Part shown: positions 7,739-10,912 of the stretch, piece after piece
Layout of the letters: each line of letters opens with the position of its first letter
Position numbering within the stretch: position 1 is the stretch's first letter
The notes under the pieces: generated by a model
Seen by the model: the letters and a program-made list of their open reading frames with translations, nothing else
The model's database searches: none
Told to the model about the DNA's origin: nothing
Source of the DNA: CAYILC01 sp964364145
GTDB lineage: Bacteria; Patescibacteriota; Microgenomatia; UBA1400; UBA12028
DNA: 10,912 bases
Assembly (NCBI GenBank): GCA_964364145.1
Contig: CAYILC010000029.1
Span: 1 to 10,912 of the forward strand
Direction of reading: 5' to 3'
Made by a program: the position numbers and the translations under genes

Positions 7739-8041
7739 TTACACGACCTCTAACTTCTGAAACAATCCTTTGCGGTACAATTTTGCAATCACGGCATACA
7801 CCGCAATATCCGTCCAGCTGTCCTCGATAGACTCATTTGTCGGATTCTCGTTTTTCAGTAATAAATTTTTGAGGCGACTCACTTTTTCCGCGACACGAAA
7901 CGCAATTCCCAGTTCCTCAATCTCTAAAATGTTGCCTTTGCCGTAGTCTTTGTGCTTTTTCAAAAAAGTTTTGAGCAACTCCTCTAACTCGAGTTGAAAC
8001 GCCTCATCCAAATATGTTGGCGAGTTCGTCGTTTTACTCAC
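7739..8041 (-). CDS. Small DUF1599/Nmad1-like protein, possible nucleotide pyrophosphohydrolase-type fold
   Basis: A 100-residue mostly helical protein. HKDYGKGNI (30-38), GIAFRVAEKVSRLKNLL (45-61) and NESIEDSWTDIAVYAVIA (69-86) match the pattern I know from DUF1599 (nucleotide modification-associated domain 1, Nmad1), a family frequent in phages and distantly like MazG-type pyrophosphohydrolases with acidic helix residues (here Glu70, Glu73, Asp74, Asp78). The assignment is by recalled motif, so the activity and substrate are unknown. The start is GTG at 8041: a perfect AGGAGG lies 5 bases upstream, inside the end of the preceding gene. Upstream in-frame ATGs (8074, 8113) lie well within that gene and lack such a site. 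The two genes overlap by 8 bases (GTGAGTAA), so they are surely cotranslated and their products may work together. Confidence 0.82.
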   Translation of the reverse strand: MSKTTNSPTYLDEAFQLELEELLKTFLKKHKDYGKGNILEIEELGIAFRVAEKVSRLKNLLLKNENPTNESIEDSWTDIAVYAVIAKLYRKGLFQKLEVV

Positions 8042-8480
8042 GTCCTCCTCCTTTTTTGGGTAAAACTTTTGCATACACTTTGAACTCACGTTGATCGCCC
8101 CCAGTAGTATCAAACGTTTTCACGCCGGTCTGCTGGAAATACGAAATCAAATGACTATTGAGCGTTTCCTCGAGCTCCTTCAGCTCATCTTTGAGTTCGA
8201 TCGTCTTTCCTCGCTGTTCACGAAACTCCGGTGATTCTGTCAAGGTTTTCTTGCGCGACTTCATGTCTTGTGAGGCTTTTTCGGCAGACTGTGAAACCTC
8301 GGCTAACTTCTCATCATTATCTAAAATTGACTTCATGCTTTCACTTGCCGCACGAATCTTGCGGCGAAGGTCATCAACACGTTCGGTTTGCCGTTCGAGG
8401 AGAGCTTGAAGTGCACTCAGTGTGTTGGTTTGAGTGGTTTGCATCCCATTTACTTGCTGCGATTTTTGCGTGTCGTCCAT
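8034..8480 (-). CDS. Coiled-coil protein of unknown function
   Basis: A 148-residue hydrophilic protein that I do not recognise as a named family. A polar N-terminus (MDDTQKSQQVNGMQTTQ) leads into a long heptad-like region rich in Glu, Lys, Arg and Leu from about residue 20 to 115, then a short C-terminal segment, SYFQQTGVKTFDTTGGDQ, followed by EFKVYAKVLPKKGGGRE. The C-terminal part looks like a small conserved beta element after a helical hairpin. There is no signal peptide or membrane segment, so it is cytoplasmic. I chose the ATG at 8480 because AAAGG sits 5 bases upstream. The ATG at 8516, in the same frame, has no SD and would add MVAYVTIWGKVD. It follows the exported-protein gene by 48 bases and overlaps the DUF1599-like gene by 8 bases. 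Its C-terminal Gly-Gly-Gly run is encoded by the ribosome binding site of that next gene. Confidence 0.8.
   Translation of the reverse strand: MDDTQKSQQVNGMQTTQTNTLSALQALLERQTERVDDLRRKIRAASESMKSILDNDEKLAEVSQSAEKASQDMKSRKKTLTESPEFREQRGKTIELKDELKELEETLNSHLISYFQQTGVKTFDTTGGDQREFKVYAKVLPKKGGGRE
8044..8052 (-). promoter_or_regulatory. Strong ribosome binding site inside the upstream gene
   Basis: AGGAGGAGG on the minus strand precedes the GTG at 8041; the AGGAGG at 8052-8047 has a 5-base spacing. It decides the start of the DUF1599-like gene and is the strongest Shine-Dalgarno match in the window. It doubles as the codons for three glycines near the end of the coiled-coil protein. Confidence 0.8.
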
Positions 8481-8528
8481 ATCTACCTTTCCCCATATAG
8501 TCACATATGCAACCATGTTGCTGAATAT

Positions 8529-9482
8529 TTAGAACGAAAAAAAGTTAAAAATCCGATCAGTTATAGACTGTTGAGTTGTAGTAACTTCACCCGTGGTTGC
8601 CGAAACTTGAACATCCTGTTTAATGGTGACGGGCATCAAACCAAACATCTTCTTATACTGCTCTTTCTTCACTTTATACACAAGATCATTTCCCTGTGCC
8701 TCAAGTTTCACTTCTCCAACAACCTGTCCATTAAGGCCAGAATTTTGGATCGCAAGAACAGCCTCATCAGGAAGTGTTCTCACAACCTTTGTTCCATTAG
8801 GAGTAACGACAGAAAGCTCTTTCGTGTTCGTATGTATTTGAACAGGTAAGGTTGTACTCGCTTTTATTGCACTATTTTTTACATCTAATCCCTCTTGAGT
8901 ACTTTTAACCTCGAGATCCTTTCTAAGTTTTACCTCAACACTATCAACGTGTTCATCAGCTTTATTGGGAATGCCTTCCTTTGGCTGCCAGGAGTCCTGG
9001 GTGATGCCAACTTCTCTTTTTTCAAATGTTCCTTTATTATCTTCGCTTCCCGAAGATCCTTTACGCTTCTCTAGTTCGCGCAGACTCACTGTTACATCTT
9101 GATCATCCTTATTCTTTTTCAACTCCAACTCTGCCGGCTTTGTAGTCTGAAGAAGCTTCTGAAGTTTTTGCGCTTGTTCTTTCTCCGAGTTCGCCTGTCT
9201 GGTCGCTTTCGTGCCTTGTTCCCGTTGTTCAGAAGTATTGTTCGCCGTATTACGAATCCCTCCTTCTGTCTGCGGCTTTGCAGACACTGGTGAACTTGTA
9301 GAGTCAGGTTTATCTAAACTCGTTTCACCTAGTACCGTTCCCGCCTCCACCTTTGGAAATCCTTTTTCTGGGAAAGTAATGGTAAGTGCATGTACTGGCG
9401 TCGCTAAACTGGTGTTTCCTACAAGAATTCCTACAATGAATAAAACTGCAGCAACTAAAAACGTTGTGTGTAGTGAGCGCAT
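8529..9482 (-). CDS. Exported protein of unknown function with disordered linker and C-terminal domain
   Basis: A 317-residue secreted or membrane-anchored protein with no recognised name. Residues 1-33 look like a signal peptide: MRSLHTT, a hydrophobic stretch FLVAAVLFIVGILVG (8-22), and a possible signal peptidase site after VHA (30-32). A long charged and Ser/Thr/Gln/Lys-rich region follows (about 50-210), probably disordered. The C-terminal 100 residues hold a compact domain: VVTPNGTKVVRTLPDEAVLAI (225-245), LVYKVKKEQYKKMFGLMPV (267-285) and VQVSATTGEVTTT (291-303). The 'YKV...VSATTGEV' pattern is faintly PepSY-like, as seen in small exported peptidase-inhibitor-type domains, but this is only a resemblance. 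It ends in hydrophobic ITDRIFNFFSF. The ATG at 9482 has AAAGG 6 bases upstream. It lies 49 bases downstream of the response regulator, which could control it; no such link is shown by the sequence. Confidence 0.85.
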   Translation of the reverse strand: MRSLHTTFLVAAVLFIVGILVGNTSLATPVHALTITFPEKGFPKVEAGTVLGETSLDKPDSTSSPVSAKPQTEGGIRNTANNTSEQREQGTKATRQANSEKEQAQKLQKLLQTTKPAELELKKNKDDQDVTVSLRELEKRKGSSGSEDNKGTFEKREVGITQDSWQPKEGIPNKADEHVDSVEVKLRKDLEVKSTQEGLDVKNSAIKASTTLPVQIHTNTKELSVVTPNGTKVVRTLPDEAVLAIQNSGLNGQVVGEVKLEAQGNDLVYKVKKEQYKKMFGLMPVTIKQDVQVSATTGEVTTTQQSITDRIFNFFSF

Positions 9483-9507
9483 AAAGAACCTTTCGTGTAT
9501 AGGTCAA

Positions 9508-9527
9508 CACTACTAAAAATAGCAGTA
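9508..9527 (-). other. Weak stem-loop between the response regulator and the exported-protein gene
   Basis: On the minus strand an 8-base stem with two G-U pairs closes a loop of four T. It is AT-rich and not followed by a T run, so it is not a standard intrinsic terminator. It could be a weak mRNA structure or chance. Confidence 0.2.
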
Positions 9528-9531
9528 AAGT

Positions 9532-10242
9532 TCAAGGCTGAAAATCTTGCTGAAAATCTTTCACTGCGCACTCCAGCACATAACCGGTGCGCCGAACAGT
9601 GACGATACACAATGCCGTACGTATTAAACGATCCCGTAGTCTTTTAATACACACATCAACTGCTGTCGAGGTAGGATATAAATCTGCCGGCCATAGATGC
9701 GTCGCGATAGCCTCCCGAGTAAGATGCAAAGAGGGATGACGCAAAAAGAGTTCGAATAGTTTTGCTTCACCGGGTGTAAGTTGTCTATACTCCTGTGAAA
9801 AATACAATCGATGCTGTTCATAGTCATACCGAACGTCATAAAAAATATGTCGCAAGCCCGTACATAAATCTTTTGATCTTTTCATCAATGACTGAACTCG
9901 GGCAGACAGTTCCGCCGATGAAAACGGCTTCGTTAAGTAATCATCCGCTCCTTTAAGCAGTCCAAATGCTCGTTGTTCCGAAGTAGCTCGAGCACTTACA
10001 ACGAGCGTTCGCGTATGCACACACATATCTTCCACAGAGGTAAAGAGGTCTAAACCATCACCGTCTGGAAGTGAACGGTCAAGAATAACCAAATCATATG
10101 TATGTTGTGCTAATTTTTTTGAAGCAGAGGAAAGTGTGCGAACAGCATCAACTTCAAAAGCGAGAGCGTGTAAAACTGGTTTCACTGTGTAGGTGATTTG
10201 AGGATGATCTTCAACAATTAACGCTCGATGAATCGTCGTCAT
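9532..10242 (-). CDS. OmpR/PhoB-type response regulator (orphan in this window)
   Basis: A two-domain transcription regulator, 236 residues from the ATG at 10242. The receiver domain starts MTTIHRALIVEDHPQI with the acidic Glu-Asp pair (11-12), the phospho-acceptor Asp55 in DLVILDRSLPDGDGLDLF, a Ser in VVSARAT at the switch position, and the conserved Lys105 in DDYLTKPFSSAEL. A winged-helix DNA-binding domain follows from about residue 140: RQLTPGEAKLFELFLRHP, LTREAIATHLWP, AVDVCIKRLRDRL and VRRTGYVLE, all standard for the OmpR group. No sensor kinase is visible here. Start choice is uncertain: a GTG at 10314 would overlap the MGMT-like gene by 4 bases (GTGA) and add 24 residues not typical of receivers. 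I prefer the ATG because the receiver then begins normally and a promoter-like pair sits just upstream. Neither start has an SD. The C-terminus ends in a short duplication, DFQQDFQP. Confidence 0.9.
   Translation of the reverse strand: MTTIHRALIVEDHPQITYTVKPVLHALAFEVDAVRTLSSASKKLAQHTYDLVILDRSLPDGDGLDLFTSVEDMCVHTRTLVVSARATSEQRAFGLLKGADDYLTKPFSSAELSARVQSLMKRSKDLCTGLRHIFYDVRYDYEQHRLYFSQEYRQLTPGEAKLFELFLRHPSLHLTREAIATHLWPADLYPTSTAVDVCIKRLRDRLIRTALCIVTVRRTGYVLECAVKDFQQDFQP
9537..9560 (-). repeat. Perfect 12-base tandem repeat at the end of the response regulator
   Basis: GCTGAAAATCTT (plus strand) occurs twice with no gap, at 9537-9548 and 9549-9560. In the response regulator frame it encodes the repeated DFQ of the C-terminal tail. 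An in-frame slippage duplication explains it best. Confidence 0.8.
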
Positions 10243-10257
10243 AGTTACGGGCGGGTC

Positions 10258-10286
10258 ATTAAAGCATGTGTGTAACAGATGTGCAA
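10258..10286 (-). promoter_or_regulatory. Candidate internal promoter for the response regulator
   Basis: On the minus strand, TTGCAC (10286-10281), a 17-base spacer and TTTAAT (10263-10258) make a moderate sigma70-type pair. Transcription would start about 9 bases before the ATG at 10242. If real, it supports the ATG start and near-leaderless translation, as at purB. It lies in the short 5' extension that a GTG start at 10314 would instead translate. Confidence 0.35.
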
Positions 10287-10310
10287 GTGGAGAGTTTGAT
10301 TTTGTATCAC

Positions 10311-10604
10311 TCACTCGGTCATTTTTACTTTATCACCAATAAACTGAACACCTTCATCAAGGAGTTTTTTTCGCTGAATTTCCTTGCCACCAAATGCATA
10401 TTCTGGAGCAAGTTCCCCGTTCTTGTGAACAACGCGGTGACAAGGAATTGTTTCCGAATCGGTGTTTGCATGCATGGCTCGCCCAACCCACCGTGGACTT
10501 TTTACTCCCGCGGCTTCGGCAACGGCTTGGTAGGACATGACTTGGCCTCGCGGAATCTCTGCCACAACGGCATAGATATTTTCAAACATCGTCGACTGAT
10601 TCAT
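10311..10604 (-). CDS. Small MGMT-family (O6-alkylguanine-DNA alkyltransferase-like) protein
   Basis: A 97-residue protein made only of the DNA-binding and active-site domain of O6-methylguanine-DNA methyltransferases. IPRGQVMSYQAVAEAAG (17-33) leads to the helix-turn-helix, SPRWVGRAM (36-44) carries the Arg finger (Arg38), and IPCHRVVHKNG (53-63) holds the alkyl-accepting Cys55. The tail GGKEIQRKKLLDEGVQF is typical. Full MGMT proteins are about 160-200 residues with an N-terminal domain that is absent here. Alkyltransferase-like (ATL) proteins share this short form but usually have Trp in place of the Cys. Because the Cys is kept, self-methylating repair is possible, though an ATL-type damage-flagging role cannot be excluded. 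The ATG at 10604 has AGGAG 3 bases upstream. It lies 27 bases after the DUF359-like gene and its TGA overlaps the alternative GTG of the response regulator. Confidence 0.93.
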   Translation of the reverse strand: MNQSTMFENIYAVVAEIPRGQVMSYQAVAEAAGVKSPRWVGRAMHANTDSETIPCHRVVHKNGELAPEYAFGGKEIQRKKLLDEGVQFIGDKVKMTE

Positions 10605-10631
10605 AGACTCCTTTTTTTCTCCACTTGATTT

Positions 10632-10912
10632 TCACTGCAACAATTTTCGCAGTGTTTCTTTTATTTCTTCGGTTACAATGATGTCTCGCATGCAGTGCCG
10701 GCGAGGATCGCCATAGATCACATGTGTTCCCAGCGGCAAACACAAAACGGCGGGCGTAACTAACACATCCTCCTCACCCTGAATGAGAAACACTTTTTTT
10801 TGATGGTTCTTGGTACCTTGTTCAATCATATGATTCACGACAGATTGGGAAAACGATCCTGCTGGGTTTTTTAACAGTGTTTTCGTGATCACGCCCGGAT
10901 TATACGTAATCG
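10632..10912 (-). CDS. DUF359 family protein, GTP-dependent dephospho-CoA kinase-like (5' truncated)
   Basis: An open frame enters from the right edge and ends at TGA (10634-10632). About 93 residues are visible, probably the C-terminal half of a protein that is about 170 residues in the family. NPAGSFSQSVVNHMIEQG and VFLIQGEEDVLVTPAVL followed by LPLGTHVIYGDPRR match the DUF359 pattern NPxGT...GEEDLLxLPA...P.G..V.YGqP. In archaea this family includes the GTP-dependent dephospho-CoA kinase, the last step of coenzyme A synthesis. In this protein the usual GQPGEG-like end reads GDPRRHCM, which is a change. A GTG at 10892 lies inside the frame but the reading frame stays open upstream of it to the edge, so I treat the gene as cut. 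It is first in the visible minus-strand string, 27 bases before the MGMT-like gene. Confidence 0.78.
   Translation of the reverse strand, partial: ITYNPGVITKTLLKNPAGSFSQSVVNHMIEQGTKNHQKKVFLIQGEEDVLVTPAVLCLPLGTHVIYGDPRRHCMRDIIVTEEIKETLRKLLQ

Noticed and set aside
8042..8057. A6 run before GGAGGAGG as a programmed frameshift site joining the coiled-coil and DUF1599-like frames.
   Set aside because: The downstream frame is +1 and the heptamer is not in the register of a -1 slippery site. A normal GTG start with an ideal SD explains the arrangement.
8388..8849. 153-codon plus-strand open frame across the coiled-coil and exported-protein genes.
   Set aside because: It spans two minus-strand genes with good starts and SD sites and has low-quality composition.
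1..10912. tRNA, rRNA, CRISPR arrays, insertion sequences and riboswitches.
   Set aside because: No cloverleaf, spaced repeats, transposase motif or long structured leader was seen; gaps between genes are all 75 bases or less.

Overview
The window is gene-dense, with no gene-free stretch longer than about 75 bases. It looks like a piece of a Patescibacteria (Candidate Phyla Radiation) chromosome. This is an inference from four things: a SecA with an extra charged insert of the kind I associate with that group, very compact minus-strand gene strings with 4 to 11 base overlaps, several genes without a Shine-Dalgarno site, and small proteins of the type common there. TGA is used as a normal stop (purA, the response regulator, the MGMT-like gene and the DUF359-like gene all end in it), so the recoded-TGA lineages are unlikely.

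Layout. Plus strand: the 3' end of an unrecognised gene (3-209), then secA (258-3023). Everything else is on the minus strand and converges on secA. Read in the direction of transcription, from the right edge: a truncated DUF359 (GTP-dependent dephospho-CoA kinase type) gene, a 97-residue MGMT-like DNA repair protein, an OmpR-type response regulator, an exported protein of unknown function, a coiled-coil protein and a small DUF1599/Nmad1-like protein. Then come a promoter and a tight four-gene block: purB, purA, a guaB-family gene and a Nudix hydrolase.

The four-gene block is the most interesting part. purB overlaps purA by 11 bases, purA overlaps the guaB-family gene by 4, and the Nudix gene follows 4 bases later, so one transcript from the promoter at 7679-7706 probably serves all. 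PurA plus PurB turn IMP into AMP. The guaB-family protein carries a CBS pair and the catalytic Cys, but several of its motifs look more like the CBS-containing GMP reductase GuaB1 than classical IMP dehydrogenase. If it is a GMP reductase, the block is a complete GMP to IMP to AMP salvage route and needs no guaA, and none is visible. The PurA is strikingly divergent at the IMP and aspartate sites while keeping the catalytic Asp/His and the GTP site. The block also looks more AT-rich than secA, which suggests a separate history.

The remaining minus-strand genes form a second string with no obvious single pathway: cofactor metabolism (DUF359), alkylation repair, an orphan regulator next to an exported protein, and a coupled pair of small proteins. 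I see no tRNA, rRNA, CRISPR array, insertion sequence or convincing intrinsic terminator.
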